Assembly (NCBI RefSeq): GCF_028736235.1
Contig: NZ_CP117884.1
Location: 248,001-312,000 of the forward strand
DNA from: Lacticaseibacillus pabuli
GTDB lineage: Bacteria > Bacillota > Bacilli > Lactobacillales > Lactobacillaceae
Direction: 5' to 3'
DNA: 64,000 nucleotides
The notes under the pieces are model-generated. The model did not search any database and was not told the DNA's origin. It saw nothing but the letters and a program-made list of their open reading frames with translations. Positions 26,901 through 34,822 of this stretch are shown piece by piece. How positions within the stretch are numbered: position 1 is the stretch's first letter; the number at the start of each line of letters is the position of its first letter. The position numbers were made by a program, and so were the translations under genes.

Positions 26901-28561
26901 GAGCCGCCGTGGTTGATGCCACGGCAAAGCGCAAGACGGTGACGGATGACGCCAGCGATGCCGTTACCGCCGCCACAACGGCTGACGATTTGAAGGAGGA
27001 TCCCACAATCAAAATTGCGTTACAGCGATTCCAAGCTGCGACAACAACGGCCGCCATGAGTACCACCGCGGACGCTCTGAAACAGGCAATTACCGTAAAG
27101 CGTGCTAATGACGCGTTGACGGCAAGTATCGCGCGGGCAAATGCCGCACTGGCGTCTAGCCAGGATGTTGCCAATGAGCTAGATGCTGGTTTGGCAAGGC
27201 AAGCAGTTGATGACGCAATTAGCGCACCTGGCGCCTCCGCGGCTACCGTTGATGCCGCAGTGGCCACATTGAATGCTGCTGCCGATTCGGCTATGAACGC
27301 AAGGAATCAGGCGATGGTGGCCGCATTAGCAAGTGTTGCAAACGCTGAAGAAGCCAGGCCGACCCTCAACCCTGTGTGGCAGCGAAGGGTGCAAAACGCG
27401 GTTGATGCGCTCAACCATACCGCTAAGGATTCTGTGGCCGCGAAAGCAACGACTGCACAAATTTTGGCGGATAGCCAGACAGTCAACGCTATTTTAGCAA
27501 CGGCAACCCACATTAAAACTTCAGTGGCGAACGCACTTGAAGCTACAGACTTCAACCCTGTTGGTAACGAGATTGCTCTGACGGCGGCACAATGGCTCCT
27601 TCAAGCGCAAGCCATTCTAAGCGATGGTGACCAACCCAAGTTGGACGCTGCCGTAGCGAACTACAAAGCTGCTGTTCAAAAAATGAAAGATTACCGTCAA
27701 GCAGCTATTGATGCAGGCAACGCGGCAAAGCAAAAGGCACAACAAACGCTGCACCAGCCATTGCCAAACACCAAGACGGCTACCGCTCTTCAAGCAGCCA
27801 TTGATAACTTTGATGCTGTTTCGGCAAGGGCAATTATGCAGCATGCAACAACTGTAGAAGTTAACGTGGCCGCAGCCGCGCTAGACAAGGCAATTGCTGA
27901 TGAAAAGCAGGCTGAAGATGCACAAGCTAAGGCTGACGCCGTGGCACGTGCCGCAGCCGCCGCAGCTCAGGCTCAGTCTGATGCAGACGCCCAGAGCCGC
28001 AACAATGCTCAGAGCCAAAACGTCAAGGATACTACCAAGCAACAGGGCGATCGGCTCGTTAAGCAGGCGACTGATGACCACTTGGCCGACGTCCCAGACG
28101 TTGCGCAGGCAATCCAGCAGTACGCAGACGCACTCACTCGCGCCCAGAAACATCAGGCAAGTGATGCTGACGTCCAGACAGCTATTCAGAATCTCGCCAA
28201 TGCGATTAAGTCCGCACAAGCTACTCAGTCCGCGACCGGTGTAAGCCAGCCTCAGACGGGCATGCAAACTGCGACGGATGGCGTTTCAGAGACTGCCACT
28301 GCAGAAGGCGAAAGCCAGACCACAACAACCGACGACATGGCAGCTAGTGCAAACGACACTGTGGTAAGACACACGCTCGCAAACACGGGTAAAAACCTCA
28401 ATACTGGTAAGGCACTCAATGCGGGTGTTAAGACCAGCAAGAATGATTTGCCACAAACTGGCGATTCAAACAACGGTGCTGCTACTGGCTCTGGTGTGTT
28501 CGGATTGGCACTGACCACGTTGTTCGGCCTCTTCGGACTCGCAAAAAAGCGCGAAGACTAA
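17927..28561 (+). CDS. Giant LPxTG surface protein with lectin-like domain and about 20 helical repeats
   Basis: A 3544-aa cell-wall protein, probably an adhesin. The N-terminus has the KxYKxGKxW signal (KMYKAGKRW, residues 16-24) with likely cleavage near residue 47. Residues about 48-195 are rich in Ala/Thr/Ser. Residues about 200-490 look like a bacterial L-type lectin domain (GGSGLGIILQG...NAIFAGFDGYPSG). About 492-585 is a MucBP-like domain (VNVKYVDADGNLIP...YAPAVIDGYTF). About 586-3330 holds some 20 helical modules of about 137 residues, each marked by a VxNExxV motif. The C-terminus has NDLPQTGDS, a hydrophobic helix and KKRED for sortase anchoring. No frameshift seen. Confidence 0.9.
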   Translation: MNKQQYTTSVRKEHYKMYKAGKRWVYAAIFVASLGTGAMVGQHAVAADDQAPTDAAQTANKVESTTPDDTHGTVALQTPATTTNASDTAQKPASLAASEAQPASATASSRAASDQASVSTQQSATKTATAAQPASAVASTQTTKPSTVDSQQGAVSVPASDGDANKDAVDTATNAAVSDTNADANATTTSASTPKPEVTYYSDGDGETAVQKNQQLTIADVTALNEVGDAITINSAQDIDANFVLNQKDGTKDGVTSSRATDKDFKKDGDFVVLATANGHGGAYAYQYLIDATKGFSVTGAFKSSVSGADPLAGGSGLGIILQGANPVSAGLTDQSNPNANDGIAATDAAHPGLANAIFAGFDGYPSGTADSGLSTGVAYIRSTDASGNISDKSHSGVATGSQLQGGSSRVVDFTLTWTPTGLATSSTNMVAGNLTMIISDDNTQAQLQTVTYAENLNKATAIAAFGGLGGNSGTREVRIDSVNLTAATATVNVKYVDADGNLIPNMPDAPITANVGSTLTIADTTNVDTLTYAPAVIDGYTFWKATGNATGNNTVNALNMTYATAAQQANNTITLTYVKSPDEGNVDNEPSVLAAKQNLQAVLAAATDPKSQAVNDAVQQLQSAITEATSARTTATTAAQASVGTNISLITHETLPDGTTLQDAQISLKNMLAAASAASDPAHAASYNDVLVNAQQTFDAAIAKANTDRTTIAGKVTVNTAKATFAKGGNKTYNVANSGDVANAIVTYQNLLTMAQTAQTLPGSTHVPNNVDLSTAADAIATAANKVATVIDTATTTLNTDWGTASVEPTLTSLKANLKTAIEAAQNGGSSADLQIAITTFNDAATQLQTDRTTAVGNANALITAGTTTSVLMDTTVRDAIQSLTNVVTATGNNTATTEAIQAATAAAKQAIGDANTAYSNVASAQTTTPAAPVSNEADVEAAIMALNNAKTTSNLTTTDLTQLVTTYNNAVVTANKLRQAALDAGTTALAAAQPVQANNSVATAVTALNKAVASANADTGSTAAVTGAATALTNVVGALNDANTQVQTALNDDGGYVSNEATVQAAHAVLLAAQSNNALTASDLVTAATTYDNVVIDAKKDRDRAIQLGKALAQTTTQTYGANATIMDKVTAFNNSVIDSESAGVTTAAVNDAATAISTAINNETDAMTKANTALAQDATAVSGETAVQTALAALQTATRTTPADPQSAANVATPTDELIAKTTAYNTAVSTAKATRKTTLAAGTAERAIASASQNPEVKQAVANYDAEVILAAQGGVTSDDLNDKITAMNTALGQAAQALTAAKAVQLTAAGAVQNEQAVIDAYNNLNSARQDPTTATATLTNLTDTFTLAVSTAQSARLDVTTKTAATIAGTATLYDPTSQGIMDNPTVAAAKTAYDAVVTGSQNTTQPTATTQDITNASGAVTSAIAAAKTARDAVVTAHGNETLTANQSVADEADVSAALITLNDAYDLANNKTTSTADLTAAASIYNKAVTDALFNRNTALTAGNAVESTTQGDATVAQNPDVLQAISDYETTKTEAGKGQKTTLDVSTAANAIGTAVTAAGTARQNASDLLAQSATAVANEDIVSQANAALTNALTNPATATSALTALTTSYKQALSNAAGARDKAEKDGQAIADAVSADARQNTTVAATIADFTSLVTAADNGSATTAQLNAAAGAITTAQNAAATAKTAATTALTINAAPVANETDVYDALTKLTAAINDKTTATQDLTDLATTYTNLVNSEKTARTNTIASTDLIKQAANSSKNDTVQAAITAYDNVVSASQNGKATTQNIVDAANAITTTLGDAQKVSNQATAALKQSAGVVRNEQGVQDAFAALQAAVSAQPNITADLIKTTAAYNTAIDTANDLRQQAVLAGKTAMATQDAQDFAQNASVKSAIGALLTTEVHAATANATTQDITVATHAVTAAVAAAKAATGRGNTLIKTADKAVANESNVLATTTTLTNLLADSTSATNAITDAITAFNQAQNDAENARTAAINAGNAIVTNLDSSIANDATVSDLVTAYDNLKAAANLGAEDATTAALNDASAAITAAAGPAVAARQARDTAYANGAGNAGIVTNEPTVQAAFAALVDPAQSWTTDAMQIATNTYVQAISDAKTIRTNTISVNKKIVDALVSPIVWNTTVAQAKQIYELTQDLASRGERTTADVMDAFTTLRAAYDLAAATTSASKIMLNDYPAAPVDNEQPVINAKQALTAGLAKASTPTAQLKLLSDAYQSAVDSAKKSRQDAIDGGTSVVTGVDATTALNATVAAAMAAYTATVNGSNNIRPTTLAITQASGAITTAVNQATTAKATANTAVSEAGNQDNISVQNEPAVVAALANLTTANQDATTATQTLLDDAGAYRSAVTAALADRQTATAAGNAVVKNSQPTANSDGQTAIAAYNDAVSDAGTGKGSTQLINQAIANLKDVIGKASAAKSVASTTVVPSYVSKELNVQDAAKALTTAVNTQLTSTSELTRLTTAYTAAVGSAEAARNAAITAGHTIVSGVTATESQNPEVKAAVAAYTSMAQDALATGTQVTTSGLKAASGAITAALGNLDTVNHAVAAAKGGTLNLETGVANALKTLRSLTDNSSTADKTVAVATYTQAMATAQTIRDGATATGTKAVNAAKASPVAGKHDVAAALTRYAALLANATSAERVQAAQAIDSAVAAAQQAHDDVNQAITTVVTAVADEPTVIQALQQLQNAQADSNLTTSDLKQQLTDYQAMVATAQGDRQKAIAAGNIIRDASTTQPYAQFKDVATALSTYATALADSDSSQTKTAVITADADAIKTAASHMRTAVYAASKAQLSVGPYSEETDVQVAEMGLANVLSDPSTASAAAITAATGALNTAIGAAKTARQQVIDGAAASVALANSPKYKNRSDIALAYQNYLDAVAQAGNSEIDTAGLQTAATALATSISNLDDAISAAKTGNLGNVASEPVVAALNRLLTYLEKDGNAADAQAINDVAQGLGAAVVDATAKRKTVTDDASDAVTAATTADDLKEDPTIKIALQRFQAATTTAAMSTTADALKQAITVKRANDALTASIARANAALASSQDVANELDAGLARQAVDDAISAPGASAATVDAAVATLNAAADSAMNARNQAMVAALASVANAEEARPTLNPVWQRRVQNAVDALNHTAKDSVAAKATTAQILADSQTVNAILATATHIKTSVANALEATDFNPVGNEIALTAAQWLLQAQAILSDGDQPKLDAAVANYKAAVQKMKDYRQAAIDAGNAAKQKAQQTLHQPLPNTKTATALQAAIDNFDAVSARAIMQHATTVEVNVAAAALDKAIADEKQAEDAQAKADAVARAAAAAAQAQSDADAQSRNNAQSQNVKDTTKQQGDRLVKQATDDHLADVPDVAQAIQQYADALTRAQKHQASDADVQTAIQNLANAIKSAQATQSATGVSQPQTGMQTATDGVSETATAEGESQTTTTDDMAASANDTVVRHTLANTGKNLNTGKALNAGVKTSKNDLPQTGDSNNGAATGSGVFGLALTTLFGLFGLAKKRED

Positions 28562-28615
28562 AAATGTTTCACACCGTTTCACATGATGTTCTGCCGCACT
28601 GATTATTGGCGCGAC

Positions 28616-28649
28616 AAAATAGCCGTCCTTCTGGGACGGCTATTTTTTT
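28616..28649 (+). terminator. Intrinsic terminator after giant adhesin
   Basis: AAAATAGCCGTCC, loop, GGGACGGCTATTTTTTT. Confidence 0.9.
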
Positions 28650-29397
28650 GACATCAAATCAGGAATGGTCGATGCGTGTAGGCGGACACTACATGATAAT
28701 AGAAGGCTTGTTGAATGGGCATTAGCCTGCAAATAATGTACATTTAGCAGGCAATCCGAACGATTCGTACCCGAATTGGATCGTGTGGATTACCTGCAGT
28801 AGTTTGTGATTTATTGGGTGGATTAAGCTTGGAAGGGTAGTATTAATTAATAATCAGTCATTTGATGTATAACTAATTCATACAATAAGCACTGCATACA
28901 TTACGGACCATACAGGCAGCAAATGAAGGATAGTTGCAAAAATCATAGTCTATACGACTTGTGGTACTGGTGTTTTCACTGAAGCTCATGTTACTGGTAC
29001 AAGTGTTCATGACGCATTTAAAAACGGGACTAGTCCTTGGCTACAATCAGTTTTGGTTTAAACTGACGGTCAAACGGGTCATAAACCGTGTCTAACTTCA
29101 TGAATATTAGATTTGTCGATATTTTAATATATTCATGAATAAAGTCGTTCTGCCAAATTGTAAACACGGTAAATTAATTCTAATATCAATACTACGGTGA
29201 GCCTTATCTATGAATATGATAATTATAAAAACTTCTGGTATTTTTGCACCACATAGTATTTAATTAGCATGTAAAGAATTTGGAACATGCCGGTGCGGAC
29301 CGGTGTGCTCATGGTTCCATTAGTAAAAAGGCGAAATCAAAATCGCGCCTGGTTATCAGACGCGATTTTTCGTGCTAAAAATTCGGGGGAACGATTG
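28650..29397. other. Long AT-rich gap with inverted repeat and terminator-like hairpin
   Basis: About 750 bp without a supported gene. It contains an inverted repeat at 29097-29139 (TTCATGAATATTA...TAATATATTCATGAA). Just before the next gene there is a hairpin with a T run (29347-29372; arms AAATCGCG and CGCGATTTTT). The latter could act as an attenuator of the 1445-aa gene. Confidence 0.5.
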
Positions 29398-32300
29398 ATG
29401 ATTAAAGATGGGCAGCGTTTGGCGTCACGTAACATGGATAGCAAATCTCATTATAAGATGTACAAAGCAGGCAAGAATTGGCTTTACGCAGCAATTTTAA
29501 CGACTAGTATTGCTGCAGGTGCCATGATGACACAGCATACTGTTGCAGCAAGTACCATGGATCAGGTGCCCGCAGGTGAAGTGGAACAAACACCGGCGGT
29601 AGCGATTCATGAGGAAAAATCCCAGCCAGTGATCCAATCAAATCGGATTAAGCAAACGACAACGCAGTCCCAGTCTGCTTCGGTACAACCAGATACCAAC
29701 TCGACCGCCACTAGCCAATCTTCTCAGACAACTACTGTGAACTCTAAGACGGATGCGAAGACGAGCTCAGCAAGTAACGGCAGTAGTATGTCAGTTTCCG
29801 AGGCGGCCAGTGTAAGCACTCAGGCATCGGAGACAGCCAAACCAAGTGTTAGTGCCACTGCAACTGTTGAAACGACGCAGCCAACTGACAAGACCATTGA
29901 TCAAGTGACTGCTGTTGGGGATGCGGCAAAACCTGATACGACAACGAATAAGGATGCTGACACCAAGAGTCATTATGATGTTTCCAATCTGGAAGACATG
30001 AAAATTGGTGTAACACCGGACGGCCAGTTTGTCGTTGAAGCAACGGTGACCGGCACTTCAAACAAGGCGTTGCTTTACAAGGCTGGTGAACAGTCGAAAC
30101 TTGATAATAAGCAGCTGACTGAGAAATTTTCAAATTATAAGCATGTGGTTAAATTGACCAACTGGTTGAATGCCGATTTTCAATACAAGGACACAGATAG
30201 CATTCTTGATTTCATTCACAACCTGAATTCCTCAGTGGTTCATGATATTATCCAGTATTTCGGCGGCACTGTGATTGAGCCTGTTGAACCAACCCAGGTC
30301 ATCGACCCCGCAAAACCGATTACTAAAACGCATGTCACTGTTAACTACCGTGATGATTCCGGGCAGGATATTACCGGAGCCGGTTCACTAAATATTCTGA
30401 TTAACTCAGGAGATACGCTTACCATTGCGGCGACAACGGACGAGACGAAGAACACGTACGCGCCAACAGTCATTGATGGTTACACCTTCTTGAGCGCAAC
30501 AACTACGGCTGATGGCACCGCAACTGTCCATGCAGCGGACGATGCTCAGGCTAATGTCATTAAGTTAACCTACGTGAAAAATGCCGTTGTACCAATTGAC
30601 GTAGCCAACGAATCCAATGTTTCTTCAGCACAGAAAAGCCTTGATGATTTGCTCGCAACGACACCTAATCACAATACGCCTGACCTTGCGCGTGACCAGA
30701 AACTGTTAAAACAGGCGGTCAGCGCTGCGACTGATGCCCGTAAACTGGCAATCAGTAATGGTGGGGCAGAACTCGTCAAATCGGTTAATCTGCTCGCCGT
30801 AATGTCAGCTGAATGCCAAGCAATGATTAATAAGTCGATTGATGAATATGTTTCAACGGTTGCCGATTCGAACAATGGTCAGAAAAACAGTTCAGACATT
30901 TCGGGTGCTACGACGCGGATGGCCACCGTTCGAGGCATTGCTATTGCAACGAACTCAGCACAGCAGGCAATGACACAGTATGACCATCTGAAAGTTGAAC
31001 ATGGATACAAGGCGCTAACAACGACACTGCAGAATGCCATCAATCAGAATGATGCAAGTGCTGTGGAAATTGATGAAGCTACTGATACCTTCAAACAACA
31101 AGCTGATGCGCTCACCCAGCAACGTTCAGAAAAGTTAAAGCTCGGAAAAGTGGTCAGTATTGCCGCAAATGATTACAGACAGGATATGCCCGAAAACCTC
31201 CGATTGGCCATTAGGGATGCTGTCGACCAGTACGTTGGCACAAGTGTAGGATTTGTCCAGTATAAGCAATCAATCAACGACTTACAGAATGCCATTTCTC
31301 GCATAGATGCCGCCGTTTCGTCAACTAACAAGGTCAAACGAGTGCTGACTGCAACGGCGAAGACGCCATTTGCTAATGAAAAAGCAGCCCTGGATGCACA
31401 AACAAATCTTGAAGCGGAATTGGCAAAACACTATAACGATGCGTCAGTGATTGAGCAATCCATTAGTGATTATCAGAATCAAATTAATTTGTTACAGGAG
31501 CAGTACCAGGTTACCCAGAATGAGGATGCGGTCGCAAAAGCACTCCGGGATCCACATTACCTTCTCGTGGCAAACGAGGACAACATGGCTGCTAACAAGA
31601 TTATGCTGAAGGTTCAGGCCAATCTGGCAAGTCCCAACACCGACGCGGTTCAATCAGCTATCGCACGTTTTGAGGAAGCGGTTGATGCCACTTACAAATT
31701 GCGCCAGACAGCACTTGCCAATGCAGATGACGCGACTAGAAATGCCCAGGTTCTGTTAACCAAATTCGACACTGCTGCGGAACGAGTTGTGCGTGCGGGA
31801 TTATACAACCTTGCGCAAACTCGGCGGAACGCAACGACTGCTGACTTACAGGATGCATCAGCCAAGCTGGCTACTGCAGTTGTCGATGCCCAGAAAGTTA
31901 ACGATGCGTTGCAGAATGCCTCTTATCTCAAATATGCGGGCCAAAACGTCATGCGGGATAACGAACTTGCCTTGTCCGTGAGTGCCCTACACAATTGGGA
32001 CCAATCAGATGCAACTGATAAAACGATTGCCCAGTTTAATGCAGCTGTTAATGCAGTTTATGCTGTTCTAACTCAGGTTGAACAAACCACTGCCGCTGCG
32101 AATACTGCACAGCAAGGCAAGCAGATTCTTGTTGCAAAGGCGGTCCAGCAGGCAACTGATGCAATGACACAAACCCTTGCGAAAGCTAATGATCACAAGG
32201 CCACAATTGAAGACCTTCAACGGACAATTTATGCGGTTAACGCAACAATTGTGATGGCGCAGGGTGTGCAGGACGCTTTGAATGACGCAAGTTCGAGCGT

Positions 32301-33735
32301 TGTTGCAAATGAGGACGCAGTTAAGTTCAACCAGTTTATGCTGGCGGTTCAGACGAGCCAAAACTGGCAGAATGCGACTGCTGTTGAAAAAGCTCTGGCG
32401 CAGTTCCGTTCATTTGTTGATGCCACATACCAAACTCGTGGTGATGCGCTACGCGAAACGATACTTGCGCAATCAAATGCCTTGTCAGCTACACGACAAC
32501 TCAGCACTTCACGGGCAAACATCGTTCAGGATGCGATGGCCAAATTAAACGAGGCGGTCCAAGCTTCTAATGGTGCCAAAGCGACTACGCAGGATATTTT
32601 AGCGGCGACCAAGGCATTGAATGATGCAGTTGCCCAGCAAAATGCCGATCAGAGTGCGGAGAAGCGTGCTCAGGCCAAGGCCGCGAAGGAACGTAAAGAA
32701 GCCAAGGCTGCAAAGGAACGTAAAGAAGCCAAGGAAGCCAAGGAACGTAAAGAAGCCAAGGAAGCCGAGGAACGTAAAGAAGCCAAGGAAGCCAAGGAAC
32801 GTAAAGAAGCCAAGGCTGCAAAGGAACGTAAAGAGGCCAAGGCCGCGAAGGAACGTAAAGAAGCCAAGGAAGCCAAGGAACGTAAAGAATCCAAGGAAGC
32901 CGAGGAACGTAAAGAAGCCAAGGAAGCCAAGGAACGTAAAGAAGCCAAGGCTGCAAAGGAACGTAAAGAGGCCAAGGCCGCGAAGGAACGTAAGGCAGCC
33001 CAGGCTGCAAAGAAAGCTAAAGCAGTCCAAGATGCCGAAGCACTCGCCAACGCCCAAGCCAAGGCAGCAGCCCTAAACCAACGGGCCGCCGAGATCTCAA
33101 CCAAAGCGCACCAGGCAGCGACTGTAGCCAAAGCCAAGGCTGCCAAAGAGGCCAAAGCAGCCCAAGATGCCGAAGCACTCGCTAACGCCCAAGCCAAGGC
33201 CGCAGCCCTAAACCAACGGGCCGCCGAGATCTCAACCAAGGCGCACCAAGTAGCGGCCACAGCTAAAGCAAAGGCTCAAGCACTCCGCGATGCGCAGATG
33301 GCTCAGCCCGTCGATTCTACCAACACCCTTCCAGACACGATGGGTGCTGACACGAATACAAATACTTCTAAAGGTGTCAAAACCAATGCAATCGACCACC
33401 AGCAAACAGACGCCGATAACGAACCATTGCTTCCAAACACAGGATACTTTGGTAAGAACAACGCCAAGAGTCAGTCTAAGGGGCAGAATGGTCACATTAG
33501 CCGGACGAATGCCACAAGTCAAACGCGTAATACATTAGTTGCTAGTTCTTCTGCTCGCCAGGCACGTGTTCAAGGTGAGCACATGTTGCCAAGTACGTTC
33601 AGCAAAGGTGCATCAAAGTCATTGCCACAAACTGGGGACACCGAAAACAACACCATGACCATCCTCGGTGCAATCGGTCTTGCCGCCACGACATTGGTTG
33701 GTCTGACAGGCCTTGCCAAAAAGCGGGAAAACTAA
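29398..33735 (+). CDS. LPxTG surface protein with helical repeats and Lys/Glu/Ala stalk
   Basis: A 1445-aa paralogue of the preceding giant protein. KMYKAGKNW marks a KxYKxGKxW signal; a Ser/Thr-rich region follows. A unique domain (SHYDVSNLEDMKIGV...) takes the place of the lectin. A MucBP-like domain (VNYRDDSGQDI...YAPTVIDGYTF) matches the paralogue, then about five VANE-type helical modules. From about residue 1090 comes a charged coiled coil of 9-residue AKERKEAKE units, then a 45-residue duplication. LPNTG appears at about 1345 and the working LPQTGDTE, hydrophobic helix and KKREN at the end. I use the ATG at 29398 (GGGGGAA site); the longer frame from 29287 crosses a terminator-like hairpin. 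Confidence 0.88.
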   Translation: MIKDGQRLASRNMDSKSHYKMYKAGKNWLYAAILTTSIAAGAMMTQHTVAASTMDQVPAGEVEQTPAVAIHEEKSQPVIQSNRIKQTTTQSQSASVQPDTNSTATSQSSQTTTVNSKTDAKTSSASNGSSMSVSEAASVSTQASETAKPSVSATATVETTQPTDKTIDQVTAVGDAAKPDTTTNKDADTKSHYDVSNLEDMKIGVTPDGQFVVEATVTGTSNKALLYKAGEQSKLDNKQLTEKFSNYKHVVKLTNWLNADFQYKDTDSILDFIHNLNSSVVHDIIQYFGGTVIEPVEPTQVIDPAKPITKTHVTVNYRDDSGQDITGAGSLNILINSGDTLTIAATTDETKNTYAPTVIDGYTFLSATTTADGTATVHAADDAQANVIKLTYVKNAVVPIDVANESNVSSAQKSLDDLLATTPNHNTPDLARDQKLLKQAVSAATDARKLAISNGGAELVKSVNLLAVMSAECQAMINKSIDEYVSTVADSNNGQKNSSDISGATTRMATVRGIAIATNSAQQAMTQYDHLKVEHGYKALTTTLQNAINQNDASAVEIDEATDTFKQQADALTQQRSEKLKLGKVVSIAANDYRQDMPENLRLAIRDAVDQYVGTSVGFVQYKQSINDLQNAISRIDAAVSSTNKVKRVLTATAKTPFANEKAALDAQTNLEAELAKHYNDASVIEQSISDYQNQINLLQEQYQVTQNEDAVAKALRDPHYLLVANEDNMAANKIMLKVQANLASPNTDAVQSAIARFEEAVDATYKLRQTALANADDATRNAQVLLTKFDTAAERVVRAGLYNLAQTRRNATTADLQDASAKLATAVVDAQKVNDALQNASYLKYAGQNVMRDNELALSVSALHNWDQSDATDKTIAQFNAAVNAVYAVLTQVEQTTAAANTAQQGKQILVAKAVQQATDAMTQTLAKANDHKATIEDLQRTIYAVNATIVMAQGVQDALNDASSSVVANEDAVKFNQFMLAVQTSQNWQNATAVEKALAQFRSFVDATYQTRGDALRETILAQSNALSATRQLSTSRANIVQDAMAKLNEAVQASNGAKATTQDILAATKALNDAVAQQNADQSAEKRAQAKAAKERKEAKAAKERKEAKEAKERKEAKEAEERKEAKEAKERKEAKAAKERKEAKAAKERKEAKEAKERKESKEAEERKEAKEAKERKEAKAAKERKEAKAAKERKAAQAAKKAKAVQDAEALANAQAKAAALNQRAAEISTKAHQAATVAKAKAAKEAKAAQDAEALANAQAKAAALNQRAAEISTKAHQVAATAKAKAQALRDAQMAQPVDSTNTLPDTMGADTNTNTSKGVKTNAIDHQQTDADNEPLLPNTGYFGKNNAKSQSKGQNGHISRTNATSQTRNTLVASSSARQARVQGEHMLPSTFSKGASKSLPQTGDTENNTMTILGAIGLAATTLVGLTGLAKKREN
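32656..33275 (+). repeat. 27-bp tandem repeats in 135-bp super-units, inside coding sequence
   Basis: From about 32680 to 33000 the DNA repeats a 27-bp unit (AKERKEAKE). Five units form a 135-bp super-repeat: the stretch at 32791 recurs at 32926 almost unchanged. Directly after, another 135-bp (45-codon) segment with AEALANAQAKAAALNQ is duplicated (about 33018 and 33153). All periods preserve the frame. Confidence 0.88.
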
Positions 33736-33764
33736 AGCAATAATCTGAATACTATCCCATCAAC

Positions 33765-33794
33765 AGAGCCGCCCCGGCAATCGGAGCGGCTCTT
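33765..33794 (+). terminator. Terminator between convergent adhesin and Rgg genes
   Basis: AGAGCCGC, loop, GCGGCTCTTT. Confidence 0.75.
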
Positions 33795-33858
33795 TGCGTA
33801 CCGAAACCGGGCATAAAAAAAGGAGACACCCGCCGCAGCGATTGCCTCCAGAACAATA

Positions 33859-34743
33859 TTAGTTTGCACGCTTGATTGGGACCCCGATGGCCTTGAGCCA
33901 GTGGGTCGTGACGTCAGCGAGTTCATCGCTGCCGATGGTGCGGACCGCCTGTAAGTACTCCTCCAGCGCGTGCAAATGTGCTGGGGTTTCGTCCAACAGG
34001 TAGTCGTAAAGACGCTGTGCACTCACAACGCCGGCGTGCAGCATAGGCTGGCAGTTGCCAATCTCCATTTGCTGCATGTCCTTTAGAATCTCGGCGGCCA
34101 TGTCCAAGTCGCGGTCGGCGAGTGGCCGGCGTACAGCGTTGACCATTGCCTTGGTGAACGCAACGCGCTCATCGACTGGGTGGCGGCGTTTCTTATATGA
34201 CCGCTGCATGAGACGCAAGCACCGCTCGGCGCCATGCTTACTCATGAAGTAGACGAGGTTGGCGAACAGCTCGTATTCAAAGCGGTGCCAATCATCGTCG
34301 ACCGTCAGGAACTTGACGACCTGCTCTTCATCCTCAGCTGTCATGCGCACGAACGGCTCTGTAATCGCCGCAGCACGGTATGACAGGGCGATGATGTTGT
34401 ACTGGCGCAGTGGCAGCTGCATGTGTGCTGTTGCGGTCTTATAGGCCTTCAGCGCGGCAGCTGCTTCATCGGAATCCATCTCCACGATGGCGCCTGTTTC
34501 ACGATCAAAAGCGTTGTCATAGGCTTGCTTAGCCTGATTGGAGCTCATGAAGATATCATCTGGATCAATCTCCGCGGCCTCAATTGCTGGAGCGAGCTTC
34601 GCCACGGTGAGGTCGATTTGACCTCGTTCAAACCGTGACAGTGTTGTTTCGGACACACCTGCCGCGACGTCGCGAATCTTTAACCCACGTCGTTGGCGGA
34701 TGTGACGGAAGAATGGTCCTAGTTGTGCCCCGTAATCTTCCAT
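33859..34743 (-). CDS. Rgg/GadR/MutR-family transcriptional regulator
   Basis: A 294-aa protein: N-terminal XRE helix-turn-helix (GPFFRHIRQRRGLKIRDVAAGVSETTLSRFERGQIDLTVAKL) followed by a long all-helical C-terminal domain with the features of Rgg regulators (YNIIALSYRAA..., WHRFEYELFANLVYFMS). Rgg proteins often sense short exported peptides. I looked for a small hydrophobic peptide gene of the SHP type on both sides and found none convincing. GGAGGAG precedes the ATG. Targets are unknown; the convergent adhesin and the divergent unknown operon are the nearest candidates. Confidence 0.85.
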   Translation of the reverse strand: MEDYGAQLGPFFRHIRQRRGLKIRDVAAGVSETTLSRFERGQIDLTVAKLAPAIEAAEIDPDDIFMSSNQAKQAYDNAFDRETGAIVEMDSDEAAAALKAYKTATAHMQLPLRQYNIIALSYRAAAITEPFVRMTAEDEEQVVKFLTVDDDWHRFEYELFANLVYFMSKHGAERCLRLMQRSYKKRRHPVDERVAFTKAMVNAVRRPLADRDLDMAAEILKDMQQMEIGNCQPMLHAGVVSAQRLYDYLLDETPAHLHALEEYLQAVRTIGSDELADVTTHWLKAIGVPIKRAN

Positions 34744-34793
34744 TATTAGCTCCTCCTATTATGATGTTGTGAAACCTTACTCTCCTTAAGCAA

Positions 34794-34822
34794 TATAAAC
34801 ATACCAAGGAGACCAATGTCAA
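34794..34822 (-). promoter_or_regulatory. Promoter of the Rgg-type gene
   Basis: TTGACA (complement of 34817-34822), 17 nt, TTTATA (complement of 34794-34799). The remaining gap up to 35249 is AT-rich with no gene seen. Confidence 0.7.

Noticed and set aside
28935..29061. Open frame reading ...AKIIVYTTCGTGVFTEAHVTG... in the gap between the giant adhesins
   Set aside because: Protein-like composition, but no start with a ribosome-binding site, no recognised family, and only about 43 codons.
32656..33010. Regular 27-bp repeats as a CRISPR array
   Set aside because: No spacers; the repeats are contiguous, in frame, and encode a coiled coil.
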